Origin: Planctomycetaceae bacterium | Lineage (GTDB): Bacteria > Planctomycetota > Planctomycetia > Pirellulales > PALSA-1355 | NCBI GenBank assembly: GCA_005773095.1 | Contig: SXHT01000059.1 | Span: forward strand, 1 to 12,495 | Reading direction: 5' to 3' | DNA: 12,495 nt | In this document: piece after piece, positions 1 through 6,674 of the stretch | How the letters are laid out: every line of letters starts with the position of its first letter | How positions within the stretch are numbered: position 1 is the stretch's first letter | The notes under the pieces: generated by a model | The model's database searches: none | Told to the model about the DNA's origin: nothing | Seen by the model: the letters and a program-made list of their open reading frames with translations, nothing else | Translations under genes and position numbers: made by a program

Positions 1-1
1 G

Positions 2-325
2 ATCAGCGTGGTTCCCGAGCTCATTTCTCTTCCGGGTGATCTGAACGGTGACGGGTTCGTTGGTCAGGACGACTTGAATTTCATCTTGAGCAAATGGGGT
101 ACGAATGTAACGCCCGGCAGCTTTACGATGGGGGACCCCAGTGGCGATGGTTTCGTGGGTCAAGACGACCTGAACATTCTCTTGGCCGATTGGGGACAAG
201 GCACGCCGCCCCTGACGCTGGCGGGAAGTAGTTTGTCGGCGGCTGCGGTCCCCGAGCCCTCGTCGCTTGCACTGGCGATGCTAGCCGTCGCCATGATGTG
301 CCGGTACAGGAAGCGGTTCAAGTAG
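2..325 (+). CDS. Dockerin type I / PEP-CTERM protein, 3' end (partial)
   Basis: The reading frame is open to the left edge of the window, so this is the C-terminus of a longer exported protein; the GTG at 8 need not be the true start. The visible part holds two copies of a dockerin-type calcium-binding loop (DLNGDGFVGQDDLN and GDPSGDGFVGQDDLN), each followed by a helix ending in a W-G pair (LSKWG, LADWG). This is the paired-loop layout of dockerin type I. A PEP-CTERM tail follows: VPEPSS, a hydrophobic stretch (LALAMLAVAMM) and a basic end (RYRKRFK). In the known families, dockerin binds cohesin-like partners and PEP-CTERM is an exosortase sorting signal, so the protein is probably exported and processed at the inner membrane. 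Its main domain lies outside the window and its substrate is unknown. Confidence 0.9.
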   Translation: MSVVPELISLPGDLNGDGFVGQDDLNFILSKWGTNVTPGSFTMGDPSGDGFVGQDDLNILLADWGQGTPPLTLAGSSLSAAAVPEPSSLALAMLAVAMMCRYRKRFK

Positions 326-663
326 TCTCTGCTGGGCAGGTCCAAGTATCGATCCGCCCCGTCCTCGCTCGTCTCCGTCGATCCTCGCGAACCGTTTTCG
401 GCCCGGATGGGTGCTTTGGTGCCAGATTGGCAGAAAACGGCCTAACGAACCGCGAATAGGCCGATCGCTCACGATCCGCGCACCGCCTGAATGTTCCCTG
501 CTCTCGTCGCTACCACCGAGTCGAGCGGACTTGTGGCCCAGCCGCTGTTGGCGAGTGTTCGTCGGCACGATCCGAAAAACGATTGTTGTGCGTTGCGCCG
601 AGCGGCTACAATCTCAGCGGTTCCGCCGACGGCCGTTGATCAAACCCCCTAGCAGCGTCCCGT
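326..663. other. Gene-free stretch with hairpins
   Basis: I see no convincing gene here; open frames in it lack a start signal and recognisable protein character. It holds two inverted repeats downstream of the dockerin/PEP-CTERM gene: CCGTTTTC (392-399) with GAAAACGG (433-440), and CGGCCTA (438-444) with TAGGCCG (457-463). The two overlap at 438-440. Either could act as a hairpin 3' to the upstream gene, but neither is followed by a T-run, so an intrinsic terminator is not shown. Confidence 0.5.
583..612 (+). promoter_or_regulatory. Candidate sigma-70-like promoter
   Basis: TTGTTG at 583-588 and TACAAT at 607-612 are separated by 18 bp, matching a housekeeping promoter in box identity and roughly in spacing. 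It lies about 170 bp upstream of the DUF6714-like gene and just before the attC-like inverted repeat, so it could drive that gene. In a GC-rich genome a TACAAT box is fairly uncommon, but such pairs still arise by chance and planctomycete promoters are poorly defined. Confidence 0.3.
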
Positions 664-673
664 GTGCGGTTAA

Positions 674-769
674 GTTCAACGGGTTTCTATCCCGGCTGCG
701 AGCGAAAGCGTCCAACGGCAACGAAACCCCCTTGCGCTCGCAGCCAGGATAGAAACCTTAACGTTAGGC
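674..769 (+). repeat. attC-like site: 23-bp inverted repeat with flanking 7-bp boxes
   Basis: Positions 682-704 and 735-757 form an inverted repeat pairing at 22 of 23 positions, with a single mismatch (C693 against A746) and a 30-nt loop. Just outside lie GTTCAAC (674-680), which fits the RYYYAAC R'' box of integron attC sites, and GTTAGGC (763-769), which fits the GTTRRRY R' box exactly. The total of 96 bp is within the usual attC range (about 57-141 bp), and a gene begins 11 bp after the right box, as in integron cassettes. Against this, the stem lacks the single extrahelical bases and unpaired central spacer of a classical attC, and no integrase is present. A mobile-element end or plain hairpin is the alternative. 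Confidence 0.45.
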
Positions 770-780
770 GACTTCGCACC

Positions 781-1257
781 GTGACATCCGATGACGACAT
801 TCTCCAGAGAGTCCAGCAGGCGTTCGCAGATTGCCGACGCCCGGAGCATTTCACGGATTTCACGCATTGCGAGGAGTGCGCCGAGCACGACGAGTTGTTG
901 CGCTCTCGCGATATTCACACACTCCGAATCGAGGACGTTGGCAATCCGGGCTGGGATCCTATTTGTTTCATTTCGCCAGAGGGCTTCGCCTACTATTTGC
1001 CAGCCCTCGCTCGTCTCGCGCTTGCCGAGCCGGATTACGCGCACGGCTGGTATGGCGGACAGTTTCTTTGGCATTTGTGCTACGACGGACACCAGAACAA
1101 GCTATGGGTGGCCTGCACGCCGAAACAGAGGCGCGTTGTTGTCGAGTTGCTGCGTCACATCGCAGAAACAAGAGCCAGCCTCGTTGACAGCGAGCTTCAC
1201 GCCGATGACTTGTTTCAGGCTATTGAGATTTGGTCAGATGAGAGGCCAGTCGCCTAA
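781..1257 (+). CDS. DUF6714-like small cytosolic protein
   Basis: A 158-residue protein from GTG 781. An upstream ATG at 664 is in frame but would put the whole hairpin at 682-757 into the protein, so I prefer 781; there is no clear Shine-Dalgarno. The sequence has no signal peptide or membrane segment. Recognisable blocks are RRPEHFTDFTHCEECAEHDE with a CxxC-like CEEC, then NPGWDPICFISPEGFAYYLP, then HGWYGGQFLWHLCYDG, and an alpha-helical end (VELLRHIAETRASLVDSE). I recall this pattern from DUF6714 family proteins, whose function is not known to me. The conserved Cys/His residues could bind a metal, but that is only inference. The position directly behind an attC-like site suggests a mobile gene cassette. 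Confidence 0.75.
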   Translation: MTSDDDILQRVQQAFADCRRPEHFTDFTHCEECAEHDELLRSRDIHTLRIEDVGNPGWDPICFISPEGFAYYLPALARLALAEPDYAHGWYGGQFLWHLCYDGHQNKLWVACTPKQRRVVVELLRHIAETRASLVDSELHADDLFQAIEIWSDERPVA

Positions 1258-1426
1258 ACCGTATTGACGACGACGGATTGCCTTGGATTCGTTGCCATTT
1301 TAAAGCCAAGAAAGGCCGATGGGAGCACCATGATTTGGCGGTCAATGATGACAGCTGGGTTCGCGTCAAAGATCGGCTACTTACGACAAAATGACATAGA
1401 TCGTTCGACTTGTTGAGACAAACACG

Positions 1427-1582
1427 ATGGATACGTTCGTGCATGATACCTACATAAACATAAACGTTGGCGGCGTCCAGGTTTGGCCGCCGTCGCAAAT
1501 GCTGATTGCGATAGCCGTGGTTCTAGTTGCCGTCGTTGCGGCGGTCGGCGTGGCCATTGCGATTCGGACCCGCAGAGCATAA
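1427..1582 (+). CDS. Small membrane protein, 51 residues, unknown function
   Basis: ATG 1427 to TAA 1580-1582. The N-terminus is polar (MDTFVHDTYININVGGVQVW), a proline/serine turn follows (PPSQ), then one strong hydrophobic segment of about 21 residues (MLIAIAVVLVAVVAAVGVAI), ending in a basic tail (IRTRRA). This is the layout of a single-pass membrane microprotein with a cytoplasmic positive tail. No Shine-Dalgarno is obvious. It lies 169 bp after the DUF6714-like gene on the same strand and could belong to the same cassette-like unit. I do not recognise a family. The clean hydrophobic block and positive-inside tail favour a real gene over a chance frame, but it could still be spurious. Confidence 0.5.
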   Translation: MDTFVHDTYININVGGVQVWPPSQMLIAIAVVLVAVVAAVGVAIAIRTRRA

Positions 1583-1604
1583 CGTCCATCGCCCAACATA
1601 TGAA

Positions 1605-1707
1605 GGATTAGATGGTGCGGCGATCGAAGGTGGGGAGTTTGAAGGACCGAGGGATTGACCAACTCGGGTGGGGTGTGCTGGCCGAAAGTCCAGCCACCAG
1701 CTAATCC
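1605..1707. repeat. Imperfect inverted repeat next to transposase remnant
   Basis: GGATTAGATGGTG (1605-1617) is matched in inverse orientation by CACCAGCTAATCC (1695-1707), 12 of 13 positions pairing. A 9-bp direct repeat ATGAAGGAT occurs at 1600-1608 and 1717-1725. The pair lies downstream (in minus-strand sense) of the ISAs1-like fragment, so these may be element-end or target-site remnants, but no clean terminal repeat was established. Confidence 0.35.
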
Positions 1708-1741
1708 CTTGAACAAATGAAGGATCCAGGGCCAGCGGCAA

Positions 1742-1909
1742 CTAAGGGGCTGTTCCTGCAAGGACTTCCAGCAGGAAGTCGTCTTTCGAGGCGCAGCCGC
1801 GGCGTTTGCCGACGATGCTGTTTTTGCTGGGATGTTGCTTGAGCAGGGATAACAAATAGCGGTTCAGCCAGGCAAAGTTCTCGCAGAGGTTGCGATCCCG
1901 GTATCCTCT
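1742..1909 (-). pseudogene. ISAs1-like transposase, C-terminal fragment
   Basis: On the minus strand, about 55 residues in one frame (GYRDRNLCENFAWLNRYLL, then SLLKQHPSKNSIVGKRR, then DDFLLEVLAG, stop TAG at 1742-1744). The blocks 'ENFAWLNR..LSLLKQHP', 'KRR' and 'DDFLLEVL' resemble the extreme C-terminus of ISAs1-family DDE transposases, which end with an analogous 'LNLLKRE..KGKRKKAGWDxDYLLxLL' pattern. Upstream in the same frame a TAG occurs at 1916-1918, and no catalytic residues remain, so this is a dead fragment. It abuts the IS66-like remnant, suggesting that the second element landed in or beside it. The family assignment rests on remembered motifs and is moderately sure. Confidence 0.6.
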
Positions 1910-2826
1910 CAAACGCTAGCTGCGTCGCGGATGAGGGTGGCGAGGCGGGGTAGTTGGTTTGCATTGGCGAGTCGGTCGCGCAGGTACGCATACGCGCTGA
2001 CCCCTAGCTATTTGCAGGTTTGAACCATCGTCGTGAAGATGTCCATCCCCCGCGCGCCACGCACGCTCTTGCTGTGCAAGCTCACGTCCCGACGACGCGC
2101 ACCAACCCGGGCCCCCAATTCCGAGGCGTTATTGTGCAGCGGCACCTCCGGGCGCGATAAGACCGTCAGCAGTTCGCTCTGCTTCGACTTCGTCTTCGCG
2201 ATCCGGGCATCCAAGGCGTCGTAGCCCGTGCCTGTCGAAAACAGCGTTTCGAATTCCTGGCGTAAGCGATTCGCCTCCACCGGACTCGGACCGTCGCGAT
2301 AGCGCTGCATCGTCGCGTAGTAGTCCCAGAAGCGATCCGTGAACGCCGCCGCCTGCTCGGCGTGATGGGCCGCCACCGGCGACAGCCGTGCGCTATGCGG
2401 CCTTCATGAATCCAGCACAACGCCAAGTGGTCAGTGAGCCACTTGAATTGCCCGGCGTCGTCGCAGACCAGTGTCGACACCACCGGCACCTCGGTTGGTT
2501 GCCGGTAGTGGACGATCGCCGCCGCCTGCTCGATGTCGAGTCGCGTCTGCGACTGGCGGCCCTCGCCGAACCACGCGTCGAGAAGCGTCTTCAACTCCAC
2601 GGAGGAGAGCGTGCAGTCCCCCAACTCCGTCACGCAGTCCTGCCAGATACGGGGCAGCTCCCAGGTTTCCAGCCACCGCCGCGTCGAACTGGAACCGCAA
2701 GTCGCTCGTGTTTTGCAAGACGGACAGAATCGTCAGCCGGTCCTTGTGCGGATGCGTTGCGTAGAGCGTGTAAAACGGGTTGCACAAAATGTGCGTGTGC
2801 CAGAACTGGCCGGCGACGCGAGTGTT
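1908..2826 (-). pseudogene. IS66-like transposase, frameshifted and interrupted by a stop
   Basis: Minus-strand pieces in different frames join into one transposase. The first piece runs down from about 2826 (FWHTHILCNPFYTLYATHPHKDRLTILSVLQN). After a frame change near 2665 come ELPRIWQDCVTELGDCTLSS and VVSTLVCDDAGQFKWLTDHLALCWIHEGR. After a second frame change near 2390-2400 come EQAAAFTDRFWDYYATMQRY, EVPLHNNASELGARVGARRRDV and MDIFTTMVQTCK. An in-frame TAG at 2008-2010 then interrupts before the tail LGVSAYAYLRDRLANANQLP, which ends at 1908. 'VCDDAGQF' and 'PLHNN' are DDE-type landmarks found near the catalytic residues of IS66-like transposases. Two frameshifts, one internal stop and a missing N-terminus show that it is inactive. 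The REP-like repeat starts at 2829 exactly where the homology ends. Confidence 0.75.
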
Positions 2827-2828
2827 TT

Positions 2829-2938
2829 CGTAGCCCCAATGGGGCGACCGATTGCATGCGCGTTGTGGGTGGTGAATCGAACATGATTGGTTTCGCGATC
2901 GCGTACGCTTCGGTTTCGGCCGCCCCGTTGGGGCTACG
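2829..2938. repeat. Two-armed REP-like palindromic repeat
   Basis: A 22-bp arm at 2829-2850 is repeated in inverse orientation at 2917-2938 with 20 of 22 matches. Each arm is itself a short hairpin: GCCCCAATGGGGC in the left arm and GCCCCGTTGGGGC in the right. The 66-bp interior holds GCGATCGC and a CATGCG/CGTACG-like pair. The right arm ends 2 bp from the kinase stop codon, so its hairpin lies immediately 3' of the kinase message and could stabilise or terminate it. The form (two inverted palindromes with a spacer) is that of REP/BIME elements mobilised by RAYT transposases, but no such transposase is in the window. Confidence 0.6.
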
Positions 2939-2940
2939 AT

Positions 2941-5900
2941 TTACGGGCTTTGATCCGTTGTTGGTTTTTCATCCGTGGCCGGTTTCTCTTCGGCGGCTGG
3001 GATTTCCAGGCCCATCAACTCCGCTGCCTCGGCGCGGTGGCGATGGAGATCTTCCCGGGACTTGGTGGCGCTCATGGCGGCCACGGCGTCGGCATACCAC
3101 TTCGTCGCGGCGGCCTGGTCGCCAAGCTGCCAGCGGGTCATGGCCTGGAAAAACAGGATGCTGACAGATGGCCCCTGTTCGTCTCCTCGCTCGGTCCGCA
3201 TCTCCAAAGCCTTGTCGAGCGCCGCAAGCGCCGCCTCGTACTGCCCCAGGCGATAGCGGGCGATCCCCAGCCAGGTCCAGCCGCCGACGGCCCGATGTCC
3301 TCCGTCGGCTGTGTGGATCAGCTTGGGGTCGAAACCGTCGAGCTCCTGTTGGGCCAGTTCGGCGGCGCGGGTCGGATCCCAAAAACGGCGATCCGCGCAG
3401 GTGACGAGCAGTGCGGCGTAATTGAGCTGTGCAGCAGGATTACCGGGCCTCAATGCCAGTGTCTTTTCGAAATCCGCCACGGCCTCAGCGAAGTGACCTA
3501 ATGAACCATGGACAGCCGCGCGGTTGTTGTACGCTTCGACCATGTCGGGCTCTAGTTCAAGCGCCCTGTTCAGGTCGACCAATGCCAGGTCCAACTGGTT
3601 CATGCTCCAGTAGCAACACGCGCGGTTGCTGTGCAGGCCCGCATCCTGGGGCGCCAGTTCAATCGCCTTGCTGTAGTCAGTCACAGCGAGCTCGAACTGT
3701 CTGGAGTAGGAATAGTGACCGCCGCGATAGCCGTAGTACTTTGGGTTCTTGGGCTCCAGATCGATGGCAGCCGTGAAAGCGGCGATTGCCTCCTCGGACC
3801 GCTTCAACCCTCGTAAAGCGTTCCCACGGAGAGTATGACAACTGGCCCGCCAGTGGTTAGGCTCGAGTTGGTGCGCCTGGCAGTAGGCGGCGACAAGTGT
3901 CAGGGCCTGGTCGATGTCGGCGAGGGCCTTGCTGAACTCGGCGACGGCGATGTAGTTTTGAGCACGATTATTCAACCCCATAAAAGCATTGGTTGGTTCC
4001 AACTCAATGGCCCTGGTATAGTCCGCGATTGCCTGGAGGCGGTTGCCGAGCTGCTGGTAGCACCAACCGCGTTGGTGGTAAGGGAACGCATCATTGGGGT
4101 GAATCGCGATCCAGTTGGTGTAGACGTCGATCGCCCCAGCGAAGTCGCCTGTTTGTTGACGGCAAAGCCCCAGCTCAATGTAGCGGTGGTTGTCGCTCAG
4201 TTCGAATGGCCAAGGGGCAATCAGCAACTGCTTAAGTCTTGCGACCGTTTGGCCGCGGTCGATCCCCAACTTCTGGCAGTGCTCCGACCGCCCCCGCAGC
4301 ATGTTACAGAGAAAGAAAAAGAGGCCCTTATCCTGGGGGAGACCCCGATAGGCTGTGTCGAGGTCCGCCAAGGCTCGGTCGATCAGTTCCAGATCGCTGT
4401 GTGCCTTTGGGACGTCCATCAACAACTCGCCACGAACCCGATAGTGCCGTGGCTCGTACGGTTCGCGTTTGATGACCTGGTCCATGAGGCGAACGCCCTG
4501 CTCGCCCCCCAGGGCCCGCGCCTGGGTGACCATCTCCTCGATCGTCTGGGGCCGTTCCTGTAGGCCCAGCGCCGCGTGGCGGTCCGCTTCGGCCGTGTTG
4601 CCGCGCGCGCGTTCGATCTGCCCGATCAGATCATGCGGCGCGGGATTGTTACGCGGCTGAAGCGCAAGCGACTGGTGGAGGTTGGCCAGGGCCTCTTCGT
4701 GCCGGCCCCAGCGATGATAGGCGCTGCCGCGGTAGAGATAGAGCTTGGCCGAACGTGGATCGAGTTTCAAGGCGGACGAAAACGCTGCAATGGCGAGGGC
4801 GTACCTTTGGTCTTGGCTGACGGTCAATCCAGGCTCGTGCTCGTTCCCCGTGGACTCGCCGACGAAAGGTGGGTAGTCTGGCAGTTGGCCGTAACTGTAA
4901 CGGAGCCCGCGCTCGGTGTGGAAATCGATCAGGGCTTGGCGCGCTTGCGCACCGCGGTCGTGCGCGAGTACGGCGAAGCCCACCGCAGCCAGGAGACAGG
5001 CGGCGATGATCGTCAGGCCGCCCGTGGCCAGTTTGTGCCGCCGCACCCATTTGACCGTGCGCTTGAGCGGTCCGGGGCGCTTCGCGGCGATGGGGCGGTC
5101 GTCCAAGTAGCTACGCAGGTCGTCGGCCAGGGCCTGCGCGGTTGCGTAGCGCTCTGCCGGGTCCTTGGTGATGGCCTTGAGGAGGACGGTTTCCAGGTCG
5201 GCGGGGATGGCCTTGTTGAGGCGCCGCGGGCGGGTCGGCTCGCCGAAGGCGATCTGCTTCAACACGGCCTCGCGGTCTTGGCCGGAGGTGGCCGGGTGCA
5301 GGGTCAATAGCTCGTAGAGCGTGACGCCGAGCGAATAGATGTCGCTGCGCTCGGCGATCGTCACGCGCTTGGCCATGACCTGCTCGGGACTCATGTAGCG
5401 GAGCGTGCCGACAATGTCGCCGGTCATCGTCATGCCCGAGTCGGCGCCGATCCGCGCCAGGCCGAAGTCGGTGATCCAGAGGTTGCCCTTGGCGTCCAGA
5501 AGCAGATTGGCCGGCTTGATGTCGCGGTGCAGCACGCCCTCTCGGTGGGCATGTTCCAGCCCCTCGGCCGCCTGGATGCCGAGCCGCGCGACGGAGCGAA
5601 AGTGCTCGTGGCGGTTGGTGGCCGGATCCGTGGATAGCAATGCCCGCGGCTCGCGGAGCGTGTCGGGGGGAAGTGATGAGTGATGAGTGATGCGTGATGA
5701 GTTGAGGGGAGAGGGTGCTGGCGATGCTTCGTCTTTGGTGAGCGACGACGCCAAGCCCAGGGATCGCCTGGCAGGGACGTCGATGTCAGAGGGGTCGCGG
5801 ACAGGCGTTCCCTGGATCGGCGTGGCTTCGTCATTCGGATTTAGGTGGTCGTCATTCCCTCGACCCAGGGAACGCCTGGCGACGACTGGGGCGGGTGGAG

Positions 5901-6672
5901 AGTCTTTGCTTGGCGTTCCCTGGGCTTGCGTGGCTTCGAGATTCGGATTTCGACATTCGTCATTCGGATTTGGTTCGTCATTCGGATTTCGACATTCGTC
6001 ATTCCCCGGCGATCCCTTGATCGGTGGGGCGAAGCGGCCTTCGACGTATTGCGAGGTGATGGCGCCCACGACGCGGCCGGTCGCCTCGGCCGGCACTTCC
6101 AGCCCGGCCAGGAGCCGCAGGTCGCGGACCACCTCGGCGAGGCTCTGGCCGTCGATGAATTGCATGGCGTAGTAATGCACGCCGCGCTCGCAGCCGACCG
6201 AAAACACCGGCACGATGTTTGTATGGTGCAGCGAAGCCGCCGCGCGGGCCTCGGTCCGGAACCGCTGCAACTGCCGGTTGTCCAGCACCGCCGCAAACGG
6301 CAACACCTTCAAGGCCACCCGTCGCCCGAGCGACATCTGCTCCGCCTCATACACGACGCCCATGCCACCACGGCCGATTTCGCGGATCAGGCGAAAGTCA
6401 CCCAGTTGCTCGTGCAACAATGTGCTGGGCTTGCCATTGGATGCTCCGGCAGCGTTCGTGCGTACCGGCGGCGCGTCGCCCAGCCGCGCCAGCATTTCGA
6501 CGGCTGGCAACAACTCGCGCAGCTCGTCCGCATACTCGGGATGTGCAGCAACGAGTTGATCGATCTCGACCGCCTCGCCGTTCTGAAGCCGCTGAGCGGC
6601 AACCTCGACGAGTTGCTCAAGTTTTTGGTTCGCCGGCTGAGAGATGTCCAGAGAAGTGAGAACAGATTTCAT
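2941..6672 (-). CDS. Membrane Ser/Thr protein kinase with C-terminal TPR repeats
   Basis: 1243 residues. An N-terminal segment (about 30-65, DQLVAAHPEYADELRELLPA) is typical of planctomycete kinases. The Hanks-type kinase domain spans about 92-525: glycine loop GRGGMG (100-105), VALK lysine 122, HRDIKPAN (382-389), DFG (402-404) and SPE (428-430) in place of APE. All catalytic residues are present, so activity is likely. One membrane helix follows (about 549-571), then TPR-like repeats (about 605-1195, e.g. AIADYTRAIELEPTN), presumably a protein-binding region. The tail is low-complexity (EKPATDEKPTTDQ). About 160 residues between kinase helices D and E (190-350) are repeat-derived. The start ATG is supported by GGAGGTG 7 bp upstream, inside the end of the sigma factor gene. 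Role inferred: membrane sensor or regulator kinase, possibly acting on the adjacent sigma factor. Confidence 0.95.
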   Translation of the reverse strand: MKSVLTSLDISQPANQKLEQLVEVAAQRLQNGEAVEIDQLVAAHPEYADELRELLPAVEMLARLGDAPPVRTNAAGASNGKPSTLLHEQLGDFRLIREIGRGGMGVVYEAEQMSLGRRVALKVLPFAAVLDNRQLQRFRTEARAAASLHHTNIVPVFSVGCERGVHYYAMQFIDGQSLAEVVRDLRLLAGLEVPAEATGRVVGAITSQYVEGRFAPPIKGSPGNDECRNPNDEPNPNDECRNPNLEATQAQGTPSKDSPPAPVVARRSLGRGNDDHLNPNDEATPIQGTPVRDPSDIDVPARRSLGLASSLTKDEASPAPSPLNSSRITHHSSLPPDTLREPRALLSTDPATNRHEHFRSVARLGIQAAEGLEHAHREGVLHRDIKPANLLLDAKGNLWITDFGLARIGADSGMTMTGDIVGTLRYMSPEQVMAKRVTIAERSDIYSLGVTLYELLTLHPATSGQDREAVLKQIAFGEPTRPRRLNKAIPADLETVLLKAITKDPAERYATAQALADDLRSYLDDRPIAAKRPGPLKRTVKWVRRHKLATGGLTIIAACLLAAVGFAVLAHDRGAQARQALIDFHTERGLRYSYGQLPDYPPFVGESTGNEHEPGLTVSQDQRYALAIAAFSSALKLDPRSAKLYLYRGSAYHRWGRHEEALANLHQSLALQPRNNPAPHDLIGQIERARGNTAEADRHAALGLQERPQTIEEMVTQARALGGEQGVRLMDQVIKREPYEPRHYRVRGELLMDVPKAHSDLELIDRALADLDTAYRGLPQDKGLFFFLCNMLRGRSEHCQKLGIDRGQTVARLKQLLIAPWPFELSDNHRYIELGLCRQQTGDFAGAIDVYTNWIAIHPNDAFPYHQRGWCYQQLGNRLQAIADYTRAIELEPTNAFMGLNNRAQNYIAVAEFSKALADIDQALTLVAAYCQAHQLEPNHWRASCHTLRGNALRGLKRSEEAIAAFTAAIDLEPKNPKYYGYRGGHYSYSRQFELAVTDYSKAIELAPQDAGLHSNRACCYWSMNQLDLALVDLNRALELEPDMVEAYNNRAAVHGSLGHFAEAVADFEKTLALRPGNPAAQLNYAALLVTCADRRFWDPTRAAELAQQELDGFDPKLIHTADGGHRAVGGWTWLGIARYRLGQYEAALAALDKALEMRTERGDEQGPSVSILFFQAMTRWQLGDQAAATKWYADAVAAMSATKSREDLHRHRAEAAELMGLEIPAAEEKPATDEKPTTDQSP
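5673..5700. repeat. Heptamer tandem repeat inside kinase gene
   Basis: Four consecutive 7-bp units GTGATGA, GTGATGA, GTGATGC, GTGATGA. Read on the minus strand in the kinase frame they give SSRITHHSSLP at about residues 325-335. 28 bp is not a multiple of three, so gain or loss of one unit would shift the kinase frame, making this a possible slippage site. Confidence 0.8.
5756..5971. repeat. Two 108-bp tandem repeat units inside the kinase domain
   Basis: Landmarks recur at exactly 108 bp: CCCAGGGA at 5756 and 5864, GGCGTTCCCTGG at 5804 and 5912, ATTCGGATTT at 5833 and 5941. 108 bp equals 36 codons, so the duplication keeps the kinase frame. The encoded units are EATQAQGTP...VARRSLGRG and EATPIQGTP...PARRSLGLA. 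Each unit holds its own inverted repeat. In the second, CCCAGGGAACGCC (5864-5876) pairs perfectly with GGCGTTCCCTGGG (5912-5924). The units have diverged in the loop between the arms, so the copies are not very recent. Confidence 0.85.
5941..6004. repeat. ATTCGGATTT / ATTCGTC interspersed repeat cluster
   Basis: ATTCGGATTT occurs at 5941, 5962 and 5981 with ATTCGTC or GTTCGTC words between them, in an irregular 19-21 bp rhythm; one more copy lies at 5833. In the kinase frame (minus strand) it reads as an Asn/Asp/Pro-rich stretch (NDECRNPNDEPNPNDECRNP, about residues 224-243). Similar word clusters occur between genes in planctomycete genomes; here it is coding. It is not a CRISPR: units are too short, overlap, and there are no unique spacers. 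Confidence 0.75.
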
Positions 6673-6674
6673 GC

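Noticed and set aside
411..752. 113-residue plus-strand frame
   Set aside because: Arg/Pro-rich with no start signal, and it runs through the hairpin; typical GC-rich shadow.
664..780. Upstream ATG start for the DUF6714-like gene
   Set aside because: It would translate the whole 23-bp inverted repeat, and the added residues lack family-like sequence.
2388..3501. Long plus-strand frames opposite the transposase remnant and kinase end
   Set aside because: Antisense to recognisable transposase and TPR coding sequence; no motifs of their own.
5941..6004. CRISPR-like short repeats
   Set aside because: Units are too short and overlapping, with no unique spacers and no cas genes; they are part of the kinase coding sequence.
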